Below, piece after piece: positions 34,136 through 44,704 of a stretch of DNA of 64,000 bases (its first letter is position 1; every line of letters begins with the position of its first letter). A program made the translations under genes and the position numbers. The DNA is from Xiphydria camelus (Eukaryota > Arthropoda > Insecta > Hymenoptera > Xiphydriidae). The stretch covers positions 19,796,912 through 19,860,911 of the forward strand of contig OY783195.1 of NCBI GenBank assembly GCA_963678675.1, read 5' to 3'. The notes under the pieces are model-generated. The model did not search any database, had not been told where the DNA came from, and worked only from the letters and a program-made list of their open reading frames with translations.

Positions 34136-35134
34136 GTGAAAACCATTCAACTGGAGGGCCAAGAGGAAGTTTTTCTATTCCCGCAAGACAAAAGAACCAG
34201 TGCATATCACACTTCACTCTTCAACACCACTGTAGTTAAAAATGTAGTTAAGTGTTTGAAAACCAGAAATAAGTTTAGAAATGTGTTAGTGACCCTGACG
34301 GATGAACTTCAAAATATTTATTTGGATGAAGAAGGAAATGTCGTGCTAGGTGACGAATATTTGGAAGAAGTCACTATCACACATGCCGATACCACTAACA
34401 CTAGCACCTTGGAGAAAAGCAGTCGTAGTTTAGCTAAGGATATTGTGTTGGAGAAATTTAATGGTGAAAATTTTAAAGCGACCTCGTGGCTATCGATGTT
34501 TGTTCGGGAGTGTAACCGAGTGGGAATAAATCAAAATAAATACGCTGAAACTTTAAGATTGTTCTTAGAAAAATCAGCACTAGACTGGTTTAATGTCTCT
34601 CTAAAACAAAATTCATTAAACAATAATTGGGAAACTTGGAATAACGCGTTTATAGAAACCTTCTCGGTGCAATCCTGGTCTGACATTGCATATGCATACG
34701 ATTATCAATATTTGAATGGTTCGTTATTAGAATATGCATTAAGAAAAAGAAACTTACTATTAGAAGTTAAGGATAAAATGACTCTCAACACTCAGATTGA
34801 TTTAATAGTAATTAAATTACCAAAATTTATACAGAGTAGGTTAGAGAGAAAAACTATATTAACTATGGAAGATTTAATGTCTAAATTGAAGCATTTCGGA
34901 AATATGAGCATTAAGAAAAACGATAAAGATAATGACAAAGTACCAAAACAAAACAAAACGATACCATGTTCGATTTGTGAAAAGTTAGGTTATAAAGATA
35001 GGTACCACCCAGAGCATAGGTGTAGATTAAAAGATAAACAAATTTCGAGACCAAACAATGATAAAATTAAAATTACAAATAATGTAGAGAGCGAAAGAAT
35101 TGTAGCCAGCACAGAAGAATCAAAAAACGAATAG
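34136..35134 (+). CDS. gag: gag polyprotein of the Ty3/gypsy element
   Basis: About 330 codons open to TAG 35132-35134. The start is uncertain: the frame has no ATG at its 5' end (GTG at 34136), and the first ATG after the LTR, at 34065, lies in another frame that stops at 34128. The protein has the capsid-like block LEKFNGENFKATSWLSMFVR (about residues 102-121) with the following 'LFLEKSALDWF'. Near the end is a zinc knuckle CSICEKLGYKDRYHPEHRC, spacing C-x2-C-x9-H-x4-C. The gene ends in the slip site A AAA AAC just before its stop. Gag would form the particle that packages the element's RNA. Confidence 0.85.
   Translation: MKTIQLEGQEEVFLFPQDKRTSAYHTSLFNTTVVKNVVKCLKTRNKFRNVLVTLTDELQNIYLDEEGNVVLGDEYLEEVTITHADTTNTSTLEKSSRSLAKDIVLEKFNGENFKATSWLSMFVRECNRVGINQNKYAETLRLFLEKSALDWFNVSLKQNSLNNNWETWNNAFIETFSVQSWSDIAYAYDYQYLNGSLLEYALRKRNLLLEVKDKMTLNTQIDLIVIKLPKFIQSRLERKTILTMEDLMSKLKHFGNMSIKKNDKDNDKVPKQNKTIPCSICEKLGYKDRYHPEHRCRLKDKQISRPNNDKIKITNNVESERIVASTEESKNE
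35122..35128 (+). promoter_or_regulatory. -1 ribosomal frameshift site A AAA AAC (gag to pol)
   Basis: In the gag frame the codons are TCA AAA AAC GAA TAG, so the heptamer A AAA AAC is in the canonical X XXY YYZ register two codons before the gag stop. The -1 frame is open across it and reaches the protease motif DSGA at about 35194. A downstream pseudoknot was not evaluated. Confidence 0.8.
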
Positions 35135-38090
35135 TCACCCCACTTATAAGAGTAAAAATTCTCGTCAATAATAAACCAGCTATAGGTCTATATGACTCTG
35201 GAGCTAATGTATCATTAATAAGCCACGAATTTTTAAATAAAATTAATAATGGAAATAAAATTATGAGTGGGGGAAATAATTTAAAAGGAATAACTGGAAT
35301 AACTAAACCTAAGGGTATAGTATACTTACAAACTACAATTCATAATATTGAAGAAACCTTTCCATTCTTCATAGTAAAAAATAATTATTTTAAAGATGAT
35401 ATATTGTTGGGATTAGATATAATTCAAAAATTTAAACTATGCCAAGATGAAAACTTAAACATAACTCAGAAATGCCCAATTATTAAAAACGAAATAAAAA
35501 TCGAAGATAACAATGCAAAAATAAATAAAACTCAAGCCACGATAACAAAAAACAACAATACAATCAGTATACAAGACATAATTAAAGAAAACAATGACAT
35601 CTTTGCAAAATCAAAGTTTGATATCGGAGAAATTAAAGGATATGAGGCCGCAATTAAACTGACAGAATATAAATATATTTCTAAGAAGCCTTACAGATGC
35701 TCATTCCAAGACAAAGAGGAAATTGAAAAGCAAGTAAGTGAATTGTTGAAAGCAAAATTAATTGAAGAATCATGTAGCCCATATGCAGCTCCAGTCACTA
35801 TGGTTTTCAAGAAAGAAGAAGGAAAAAGATCCCGCTTTTGTATAGACTTCAAAGAATTAAATAAAATTGTTGGGCCCCAGAGAGTCAACCATTTCCTAGG
35901 ATTGATGATCTGACTCTGCGTGCCAGAAATTGCAAGTTCTTTACAAAACTTGATGTAAACTCGGCTTTCTGGTCGATACCAGTGCGCGAAAAGGACAGAC
36001 ACAAATTAGCATTCGTGACACATCATGGTCATTGGCAGTGGAATTGCCTCCCATATGGCCTGAAGTCGGCGCCAGCAATTTTTCAAAGAATCCTGTCTAG
36101 TGTCATAAGAAGGAAAGAACTAGATAAATTTGCAGTAAACTACATAGACGACATACTAATACATTCAAAAACTTATGAAGAACACATTAAACATGTAGAA
36201 CAAACTCTAAAAGCGTTAAAGGATCAAGGATTTAAACTAAATGAAAGAAAATGTCAATTTGCTTTAAATTAAATTACATATCTAGGTCACAAAATTGGCA
36301 ACAATTACATTAAACTGATGAATGATAACTTAATAGCAATAAAGAAATTCCCTATACCTCAGACAAGGAAACAAGTGAGACAATTTCTAGGGAAAATAAA
36401 TTTTTACTCACGGAATATATACCTCAACACACGATACTACTGGACCCACTATGTAACCTATTAAGAAAAAATATAGAATTTCATTGGTCAAAACAATGTA
36501 ATGACAGTTTTGTAAAAACAAAAGAATACTTATCTACAGCTCCAGCACTGGCAATATTTGATGAAAAAGCACCAATATATTTATTTACAGATGCCAGTGC
36601 AGAAGGAGTGGGCGCAATACTAAAACAACCCCAAGAGGATAAATCTTTAAAGACAGTATTCTTTTTCTCAAAAAAGTTGAACAAAACACAAAAAACAAAA
36701 AAGCTATATACATAGAATGCCTAGCAATTAAAGAAGCAATTCTTTATTGGCAATATTATTTAATAGGGAAAAGGTTTGTCATTTTTACAGATCATAGGCC
36801 ATTAAAGAACTTCAATATAAAAAAAAGTAATGATCCAGATTTAATAGAAATTTTAAATTACATATCTCAATTTGACTTCGATATTGTCTACAATCCAGGG
36901 AAAGAGAATACAGAAGCTGATTGCTTATCAAGAAACCCTGTACTGGAGTCACATGAAAGCCCAGATAATCAATGCGCAATAAAGACAGCAAACACTTTAC
37001 AAATTGAAGAGATTAGAGAAAATCAAAAATTAATTAAAATAGATAAGTCGGGCGAAATTAAAGATGAAATCATTTATAAACTGATAAATAACACACAAAA
37101 AATATGGATAACAGAAGACTTCGGTGTCTCAATTATTAAGAAAGTACATATAGAACAAGGACACATAGGCTCAAAACAACTAATTTTAACTATATGTCAT
37201 AAATTTTATTTCAAAAATATGTACAAACATATTAAAACTATATGTAGAAATTGCGAGACATGCATTAAGAACAAATCTAGAATAGGATGGTTCAAAGCTC
37301 CACTGTCCCAGTTAGGTCCAGCTGAAAAACCATTTGAAATAATGTCGCTGGACACAATTGGAGGACTTAAAGGAAAAAGTAGAAAAAGATATTTGCATTT
37401 ACTTATAGATCACTTCACTAGATTTGCTTATATTAGCACATCCAAAACTCAAATCGCAAAAGACTTTATAAAATTAGTAAGCAGAGTAGAGAAAAATGGA
37501 AAAATTAAAACCATTTTAACAGATCAATATACAGGAATAAACTCTGCACAATTCAAACAATTCACAAACAAAAATAACATAACATTAATTTTCACTGCAG
37601 TAGATTGTGCTTTCTCAAACGGATTAAATGAAAGAACAAATCAAACATTAGTAAATAGAATTAGATGTAAAATTTATGATAATAAAGGAAAATCATGGAC
37701 AAAAATAGCAGAGGAATGCACAAAAGAGTATAATAATACTATACACAGTTCAACAGGATTCACTCCAAACTATCTGTTAACAGGAATAGATAATACTTTC
37801 ATACCAGATAATCTAAAAGATAATAAAATAAACAACTTAGAAGACAACAGAAAATTAGCGTTAGACAATTCAAAAAAAGTACACATTCAAAATAAAACCT
37901 ATTATGATAAACATATAATAAAAATAGATTATAAAATTGGAAATTTAGTTTATATTCAACACGGAAATAAACTGAACAGAGAAAAATGAGATATAATAAG
38001 GTCAGGACCTTACAGAATAAAAGATAAAATATCTGATATAGGAAAAACGAATCAAACTTGTTCCATGCCAGTAAATTAGTTCCTTATACA
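35128..38090 (+). pseudogene. pol: pol polyprotein (PR-RT-RH-IN) of the Ty3/gypsy element, broken
   Basis: Protease: LYDSGANVSLIS (35188 on). RT: 'SRFCIDFKELNK' (about 35829), then a one-base shift in GGGCCCC at 35872-35878 and TGA 35911-35913. RT resumes with KLDVNSAFW and the YIDD catalytic box at 36141. TAA 36270-36272 is nonsense, and frameshifts fall near 36400-36420 and 36690-36703. RNase H: FTDASAEGVGAIL (about 36586) and TDHRPLKNF. From 36703 to TGA 37987-37989 the integrase is open: HIEQGH...CRNCETC zinc site, then D (MSLDTIGG), D (LTDQYTG) and E (NGLNER). The last piece (LFHASKLVPY) is in another frame. The product could not be made as one protein. Confidence 0.9.
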
Positions 38091-38110
38091 TAGGGCTTCA
38101 CCCTCTGACT

Positions 38111-38123
38111 AAAAAGGGGGGGA
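38111..38123 (+). promoter_or_regulatory. Polypurine tract, plus-strand primer
   Basis: AAAAAGGGGGGGA runs directly into the TGTAAG start of the 3' LTR, as expected for the polypurine primer. Confidence 0.85.
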
Positions 38124-38469
38124 TGTAAGTTTTAAACGCTTAGCGCCAAAACTTAGTCGCGCGACACTAGCGATCGGGCGACCAACACATGAGTTACTCC
38201 TCAACGGAGAGGGCAGTACATTAGTTGGCTCCGAGCTGTAAACATCGTGATAAGCCTAACTAAGATACATCCGATCGTCAATAACTTTCGCAAATTAACG
38301 ACAATTGTATTGATTTAGGTAGGTGTTAAACTGTAGGTTTATGGTTATGTTTAGTGCGTAAGACTCTGTAAATAATTGTAATATAGTTTTCAGCAACTAC
38401 ATCTTACATTGTCTGAGTTCTACAACCTAAATCAATCTCCTGGTTAAATTTCTGATTTCGAAATTTACA
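38124..38469 (+). repeat. 3' LTR
   Basis: 346 bp, TGTAAG to TTTACA, about 99% identical to the 5' LTR. The CATA target duplication follows at 38470. Confidence 0.97.
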
Positions 38470-38869
38470 CATAAAATGTTTATCCAAAATTCTTTTTGTG
38501 TATCAAAAGGCTACTCACCACACAAGGAATGATTTATATCTATACACTTTTGTGAACAGCTTGAAAACATGAGTGAAAATACTGCAAACACAAATGGTCG
38601 AAAAAACATTAAAACACAAAATTGAAGTTACAATCTGAAGAAATACTAAGAATCCGCGTCAACGCGACGAGTGTTAAATGAAAATGGAGATACAGGACGA
38701 GAATGAAGTTTGACAGTCATTGGTACATGTCGCACTTTTCAATTCAGTGCTGTGAGCTTGTCTCACGACCCGCCGTATCTCACAACCCCCCGATCTCCCC
38801 TACCTGTCAACTATGGTTGACTCGATAAAAGTACCGTCACTTAAAGCGGGTCGATCAGAATCATTGACG

Positions 38870-39220
38870 CTAGGTGTACGTCGGATTGCACGCAACAGGT
38901 GCAAACAGGCGGAAATTCAACCCTGGATATCTTGAACTTCCGGATATGCAAATCGAATTTTCAATGGCTTACAATATTCGCGTTGATAATCACATTGCTT
39001 TTGTATTATAATAAATAACTGTTACAAATTAAAACTGAAAGATGCACGCCGGTTCTTGAAACCAGAAGTGGATGTTAAAAAATTATTAGATATGTTTTGT
39101 GCGTCAAGTTAAACGGTATAACTTTTGTTAAAGAAATTTTTCAGAAATTACGTTTGTTTAAGAGATATATGCTACTCTCCACGGTGGTTGAGACACCCCT
39201 TATATTTTCTTTTCCTTGCT
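38870..39220 (+). repeat. Foldback arm family A, solo copy
   Basis: Shares GGATATGCAAxTCGAA, AACTGAAAGATGCACGC, GAGATATATGCTACT and CCACGGTGGTTG-GACACC with 42893-43226 (same strand) and 41685-42020 (inverse). Confidence 0.85.
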
Positions 39221-39338
39221 TGATGGAATTGCTTAAAAAACGTTAGTATTTAATGTAACTTTGAATATGTCGCTGGGTGCACATTCTCACTCAATATTTA
39301 AGGGTATCTCAATCGCTTTTTCTGATTTCCATTTGAAT

Positions 39339-39682
39339 AACACGGTGAAATTGTTGAATCGTTGGTTTAGTGCTAATTCCTCTTCTACGGTAAAAAAATT
39401 TCCCCGTGAAAAATTAGAAGAATTGAGAGTTTTAGGTGTAATTGACGTAAAGAAATATTATTTTCAATTATTAAATAGAATTAAATGATAATTAGGGGGA
39501 AATAAATTGTGCAATTGATTCCCCCATAATTATCATTTAATTCTACATAATAATTAAAAATAATATTTCTTTACGTCAATTACACCTAAAATTCTCAATT
39601 TTTCTAATTTTTCACGGGGAAATTTTTTACCGCAGAAGAAAGGAATTAGCACCAAACCAATGGTTCAACAATTTCATCGTTA
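39339..39682. mobile_element. Foldback element with about 150-bp near-perfect arms
   Basis: AACACGGTGAAATTGTTGAA ... AATTAAATGATAATTAGGGG is mirrored after a loop of about 25 bp at 39497-39522. The arms contain TTTCCCCGTGAAAAATTAGA and its inverse. A 75-codon frame across the left arm is incidental. Confidence 0.85.
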
Positions 39683-40311
39683 ATTAAGTCGTAATATTTC
39701 AACTGAAAGCGGTGGCGCAGCATCCTATTTCTTTTATTGTTTGTGTATCTATCATCTATCATCTTCATTCCCGTTGCGTGATGATAAAGAAGGGAGACAT
39801 CAAGATTTTCAGTAGCCGAGGTCGATAATCATAGCAAGTTGGAACGCGCAGCATTGCCAAGCGTTCATGGCTACCGAAACCTTAATACTTTTCGTGGTAT
39901 TTCATCAGATTCAGCAGAATATTTCTCATCGAGATGGTCGCTAAACCCTGCATTTTCGGAATATTTAGAATCGTTGACTTCCAGTGTATATTGTTTTTGT
40001 ATCTTTTCCACTTCATTTAATCTAACAGTATTTTAATTCTTTATCGAAACCTCTAATTATTAGCTCCGCCGTGATTACTGTGTTAAATTTTTATAATTTA
40101 CGATTGAATAACTTGCTTAAATGGTTTTTAAGGGATCTTGAAATTTCGCGTATATGAAACAATACCTACTAAATTAGGGTACGTACAAAAATTTAGATTT
40201 TTATCTAATATTAGCCACGGTGATCCTACATCTTTAAATGACCTTTGTGGAACAAATTCATTAAAATATCTGCATTAATTACGTAGTAATTACAGAATAT
40301 ATCTTGTTATG
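39683..40311. other. Intergenic, no recognised feature
   Basis: No supported gene or repeat. Confidence 0.45.
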
Positions 40312-40869
40312 CATATGGGAATCTAAAGAGAACTTCTTTCTATTATAGGTCTACCACTTTGCTTTCGTCGTTTTCCTATAATGACTTACGAGAAAAACGG
40401 CAGAAACAAAATTGAACACCTAATACTGAATTTATGCTCTACTAGAGTATTTGCACGCGCAAGCGCGCGCCTAAAACGTATTTCATAACGACGTTTACAT
40501 TTACTTCAACACTAATTTTATCAAATTGAATTTCGCCGCTTTAACTATCGAATACTATATCGATATCGATTATCAACTAACCAATGGGGATTGGTGACCA
40601 CGACTTTCGATTATATCGTGCTGGATTTTATTAGAGAGGAGGATTTGGAACTCCCAAAGTGGCAGATATTTCCAATTCTTCAACTCAGAGGTCCAAAATA
40701 GGGGAAAATGTACCTCTTTTCTCTGTGTAGGATGTGGAAGTTTATTTTAGGTTTTAAGTATGCCCTATTTTGGACCTCTGAGTTGAAGAATTAGAAATAT
40801 CTGCCACTTTGGGAGTTCTAAATAAAGCATAATTTCATTAGAAAGAAGTTCTCTTTAGATTGCCATATG
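40312..40869. mobile_element. Two nested foldbacks
   Basis: Outer ends: CATATGGGAATCTAAAGAGA and ACTTCTTTC, mirrored at 40840-40869. Inner foldback 40647-40820: GGAACTCCCAAAGTGGCAGA, then TTCTTCAACTCAGAGGTCCA, mirrored on the right. Confidence 0.8.
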
Positions 40870-41684
40870 TTCTACTGAATGGTAGAACCTTGAAGTTTAA
40901 AGTAGGGTCTGAATTTTGACTTGAGATGTCACGTAATCGAAACGGATATTATAATGCATTTACTACGTAAATATTACTTCACTATTATTGTGTCGCAATA
41001 TAACTTTAATCCTTCATCGGGTCGGTAAATTGTAATTTAAAGCTAAACCGGTAACGCCGACAGTTCCCTCCATCGCGTCACAACGGCTGCTCGTGTTAAT
41101 GACTTGATGTTACTGCTAAAGTCGACATTTCAGGGAAAAGCTTCCGCAACGGAAACTACTCGAAGCGTCCATGAACGGTGGCCACTGTATCAATGGGGCT
41201 GGCTTTCGGTGGTCAACAAAGCCCGTCGATCGTCGACATTGGCTCATCCTCACGACGATCGACGTGAATACCCACGAAATTTATTGTTTCAAGGGCTTAA
41301 ACGGGGACAAAAGAATAAATCTTGATTAATCTCTCAGTCGTACGATCATGGCGGCGTGCGTTTCGCCAGTACCTACCTTTGTACGGGGGAGGAAGAGGGT
41401 CCGCGCGTTTCGGCGGGATTCGTTCGTTCCGTGACGCTCTGGCCACGTTGCGCATGCACCCCCTCTCGGTCGCGTTCCTGCCATTCCACGCACACTCCCC
41501 TTCGCTTTCGATCGTTCGATCTTTTATCATTTTTCCCCTCGTATTTATTGCAAACCGTCATGCGACACGCAATCACGCCACATGACGTATATAAAGCGTT
41601 TAAACGACACCGTCAACCAGAATACGCGCTTATATTAACATCTTTCGGGAGTTCGTTGTCAACATAGATATATAATTGTAAGTT
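40870..41684. other. Partly CpG-rich stretch, no gene recognised
   Basis: 41100-41600 is CpG-rich with overlapping frames on both strands up to 103 codons. None has a domain. Possible promoter or untranslated DNA. Confidence 0.4.
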
Positions 41685-43226
41685 GTACACGTCCCAACCA
41701 CCGTAGACAGTAGCATATATCTCCCAAACGAGCGTAATTTCTGAAAAACTCCCTTAACAAAAGTTATACCGTTTAACTTGGCGCACAAAATGTACTTAAT
41801 CAATTTTCAATATCCACTTTCGGTTTCTAGAACCGGCGTGATTCTTTCAGTTTTGACTTGTAACTGCTATTTATTATAATTAAAAAGTAATGTAATCATT
41901 AATGCGAATACAACAAGGCATCGAAAGTTCGATTTGCATATCTGGATCTATAGTCCGAGATATCCAGGGTTGAATTTCCGTCCGTTTGCGTCTGTTGCAT
42001 GCAATCCAACGTAAAAATGAGGAGTAACTTAAGCGTTTTATTTTTCGAAAACTTTCTCGTCTGGAGTGTCAAATGTTTGACATTATAATCCAATTCTGTG
42101 TATATACACGGTAATCACCAGTTTCACGAGAACCATTTTTGTTGTACGTTTATAATCAAATGACCGGTCCAAACGTTTAAATTTTTGGAATTAAGTTCTC
42201 TAAAATTTAAACGTAGATTTGTTGACCCCATCGCCTTCCGCCCTGAAATCTCCACTGTTTTTTATTTGCGCAGCATAGTTTTTGATGTTCAGACCATCTG
42301 CTTCATAGTTCTCGTTGTCCAGGTCTTCAAATCCATAGTAATCGTTATTCAGATCTTGTGCTCTAAAGTTTTCAATATTCAGGTCTTCCGCTGCACAGTC
42401 TTCAGTGTTCAGGTCAGGTATTACGCTCCATAGTTTTTAGTACCCAGATCTCCTGCTCCATAGTCTTCGGTGTTCAGGCATTTCGCTCCATAGTTCTTAG
42501 TGTCCAGATCTTCCGCTCCATAGTTTTTGGTGTCCAGGTCTTTCGCCCCATAGTTTTCGATGTCCAGCTCTTCCGCTCCATATATTCTGCTGTCCAGTTC
42601 TTCGCCCCGTAGCAGGAGATCTGGACACCGAAAACTACGGAGCGGAAGACCTGGACACTAAAAACTGTGAAGCGGAAGTCCTGGGCACCGAAAACTATGA
42701 GGCGGAAGACCTCTCCACTGAAAACCAAGGAGTGGAAGACTTGGACACCGGAAATTGTGAGGCAGGAAAATGGTTTTCGTGAAATTTGTGATCACCGTGT
42801 ACATACACGACATTAAATTTTAATGTGAGACATTTGACGCCCCAGGTGAGAATATTTTCAGAAAAAGGAACGTTTAAGTTACCCTTCATTTGTACATCGG
42901 ATTGCATATAGCAGGCTCAAACGGGTGGAAATTCAACCTTGGATATCTCAGAGTTTCGGATATGCAATTCGAAGTTTCAATGGCTTGTTGTATCTACGTT
43001 GGTAATCTCATTGCTTTTGTGTTATAATAAGTAAGAGTTACAAGTAAAAACTGAAAGATGCACGCTGGTTTTTGAAACCGGAAAAGGATATTAACAAATT
43101 ATTAGGTTCGTTTGTTGCGCCTTGGCACTTGTCAAACGGTACAACTTTTATTAAAGACGATTTTCAGAAATCTCGCTCGATTGGGAGATATATGCTACTG
43201 TCCACGGTGGTTGGGACACCTTGTAC
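41685..43226. mobile_element. Foldback element, about 465-bp arms around a palindromic minisatellite
   Basis: Ends GTACACGTCCCAACCACCGT and the inverse (CCACGGTGGTTGGGACACCT then TGTAC). The arms (41685-42150, 42760-43226) are family A sequence. The loop is a 30-bp minisatellite that inverts. The right end is only 70 bp from the Bruno exon. Confidence 0.85.
42245..42765. repeat. 30-bp minisatellite that inverts at about 42605
   Basis: Units like TTCCGCTCCATAGTTTTTGG followed by TGTCCAGGTC repeat from about 42260 to 42605. Then the complement (CTGGACACCGAAAACTACGG, followed by AGCGGAAGA) runs to about 42760. Long frames through it are artefacts. Confidence 0.85.
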
Positions 43227-43287
43227 GTAAAATATGTGTCGGTACGCCAGATAAAGTACCCTCATCGAAGACGAGCTTTGTTTTAAT

Positions 43288-43295
43288 CTACTCAC
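43288..43295 (-). promoter_or_regulatory. 5' splice site (GTGAGTAG) of the Bruno/CELF exon
   Basis: The minus-strand sequence AAGG|GTGAGTAG follows the codons for MHKG. The intron interrupts the Gly codon after its first base, and an in-frame TAG lies inside the intron. Confidence 0.85.
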
Positions 43296-43473
43296 CCTTG
43301 TGCATCCCGGTGTACTTGTCTTTGAGCACGGTGAATTCGTAAATTTTGCCGAACTCTTCGAACATAGGCCGCAGCGCGTCTCCCTCTAAATGTCGAGGAA
43401 TTTGCCCGATGAAAAGTTTGACGGCGTCGTTTCCGTTGGAGGAGGACGGTGACGTTGAGGTGGGTATCAACAT
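43296..43473 (-). CDS. bru3: Bruno-3/CELF-type RNA-binding protein, first coding exon (RRM1 start)
   Basis: The start is ATG at 43473, the only ATG after an upstream in-frame stop: [20 protein letters not shown] then [48 protein letters not shown] is RNP2 of RRM1, and [20 protein letters not shown] is the strongly conserved CELF/Bruno sequence up to the usual exon junction. Family members have three RRMs and bind UG/GU-rich RNA to control splicing and translation. Downstream exons would lie beyond 43288 leftwards on the minus strand and are not found in this window, so the intron is very long or they are outside. The Glu-Gly-Asp (rather than Glu-Glu-Asp) after HLE is a small local variant. 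Could be another CELF paralogue. Confidence 0.88.
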
Positions 43474-43873
43474 GTTTTTTATTAAGATTTCTTCTTTGCA
43501 CTCCACTGTCGATACACCGTTATAAAGTATTTCTATTTTTCGAAAAACTCTTATCGAGGAAGAGGAATTGAGTAGAGAGAAAAGAATTCGAAGAAATTTC
43601 AATGCACCGAAATGGCAATGCTACGGAATTACGAATGGAAAACGTAGATAAAATGAACTACTAAGATAAAATTGGACGGTCGATTTTCTTTACGACATTT
43701 GCCGGTATTTATCGACGTTGCCTCATTTAAAATGAACATGGCTCGCCCGATGTTCATTTCACGTACTCGTAGTGCATCATCTATAAATAGCAGCAATTCT
43801 TGTAGCAAAAGTCAATTATCTAATTTTATCCGAGTGTCCCAATTTAGCAACATTTTCCTTACTTTTGTACGTA
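43474..43873 (-). other. Bruno 5' untranslated/upstream sequence
   Basis: Directly upstream of the ATG. A possible acceptor (CGACAG before TGGAGTGC, about 43506) could mark a spliced 5' UTR; not certain. Confidence 0.35.
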
Positions 43874-44702
43874 GGGTCAATGCACCAATGCTCGGACAAC
43901 CCCCAGTGAACGGAAAAAAAAATTATTTTTTGTATTCTAAATTTCAATATTTATCGATAAAATAAGATTTTGATATAAAAATTTGGAAAAAAAAATCACA
44001 GATGGTAGTGCAAATTGGTTTTAGAGAGTTCAACCACGTTAAAATTTAAAAAAAATGTTCAAATGTTTTCAAACGTTCAATGTGGCTCCTGCTAGTAAGC
44101 AGGTCGGTGACAGGCAATGAAAACTTAAGTTGAAAATAATAGTTTTATGATAATTAAACAGGTAAGTAGTGATTGTATATTATTTGTAATGCTTTAAAAT
44201 TTATACTTTTGTATGTTTTTCGCGCAATTTAAACTCAATTCTTATACGTAATACTTTATCTTAATTTTAACGTTTTAAATACTCAGAAGAGAAGATTTGC
44301 TACAAGCTGTGTCAGCTGTAAATGCTGGTGAACGCTTGAGCACAGTTGATCAACAATATAATATTCCTAAATCCACATTACATGATAAATGTACTGGCAA
44401 AGTACCTATGGTAGGAAGAATGGGGCCTAAGACAGTGCTTACTACGTCCGTTCACTGGTGACTTGCTATTCGTTCATTGATCTAATTTTCCGTTCACTGG
44501 CGTTTCTTGAATTTTTGTATATTTTATTTACCTAAAATTATTGTTTAATATTTTCAAGTATTGTGTTTGGTTCTTATGAATTAATAAAGTTTATTTTACA
44601 AGCTGATCCAAAAATTACAATTTTACCAATAAAAATAAATTTGTTATCACTTGCTACAGAACGTCGAGTTCCTTATTCGTTCGTTCATTGGTGCATTCAC
44701 CC
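43874..44702 (+). mobile_element. pogo-like element, TA-flanked, with psq remnant
   Basis: TA at 43872-43873 and 44703-44704 flanks inverted ends GGGTCAATGCACCAATG and GGGTGAATGCACCAATG. Sub-terminal CCAGTGAACGG / CCGTTCACTGG copies lie inside both ends. It inserted in the upstream region of the Bruno exon. Confidence 0.75.
44285..44450 (+). pseudogene. pogo/CENP-B-type transposase psq-HTH fragment
   Basis: The plus strand reads EDLLQAVSAVNAGERLSTVD then QQYNIPKSTLHDKCTGKVPM and VGRMGPKTVLT. This is the Pipsqueak HTH and the well-conserved 'KSTLHDKxTGKxPMxxRMGPxTVLT' tail of pogo/jerky-type proteins. Upstream exon sequence is lost and the frame closes after VLT. It lies inside the TA-flanked 829-bp element, so it is transposon-derived and not a host gene. 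Confidence 0.75.
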
Positions 44703-44704
44703 TA

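Larger units (their letters stand above)
33709..38469 (+). mobile_element. Ty3/gypsy LTR retrotransposon, 4.76 kb
   Basis: Two 346-bp LTRs, TG...CA ends and a 4-bp CATA duplication (33705-33708 and 38470-38473). Order: gag, protease, reverse transcriptase, RNase H, integrase. That RT-before-integrase order is Ty3/gypsy. There is no env-like frame between integrase and the 3' LTR. gag is open; pol has at least six lesions. The first bases after the 5' LTR do not start with TGG as a tRNA-primed site normally would. Confidence 0.95.
33300..38800. mobile_element. Old pogo-like MITE interrupted by the LTR retrotransposon
   Basis: The right end before TA 38801-38802 reads inward GGGGAGATCGGGGGGTTGTG. 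The words GGGGGGTTGT and GTCTCACGACC recur in the left flank (33316-33330, 33639-33664) and right flank (38768-38795) of the retrotransposon. Removing the insertion leaves a MITE of about 800 bp. The left terminus is not found. Confidence 0.4.

Noticed and set aside
35691..36002. Minus-strand 103-codon frame within the retrotransposon
   Set aside because: Antisense shadow of the reverse transcriptase region.
41104..41667. Several overlapping frames of 67-103 codons
   Set aside because: Open in both strands at once because of CpG-rich composition; no recognisable product.
42185..42728. Val-Phe-rich frames on both strands
   Set aside because: Products of the 30-bp minisatellite (GTCCAG / TAGTTTT units), not genes.
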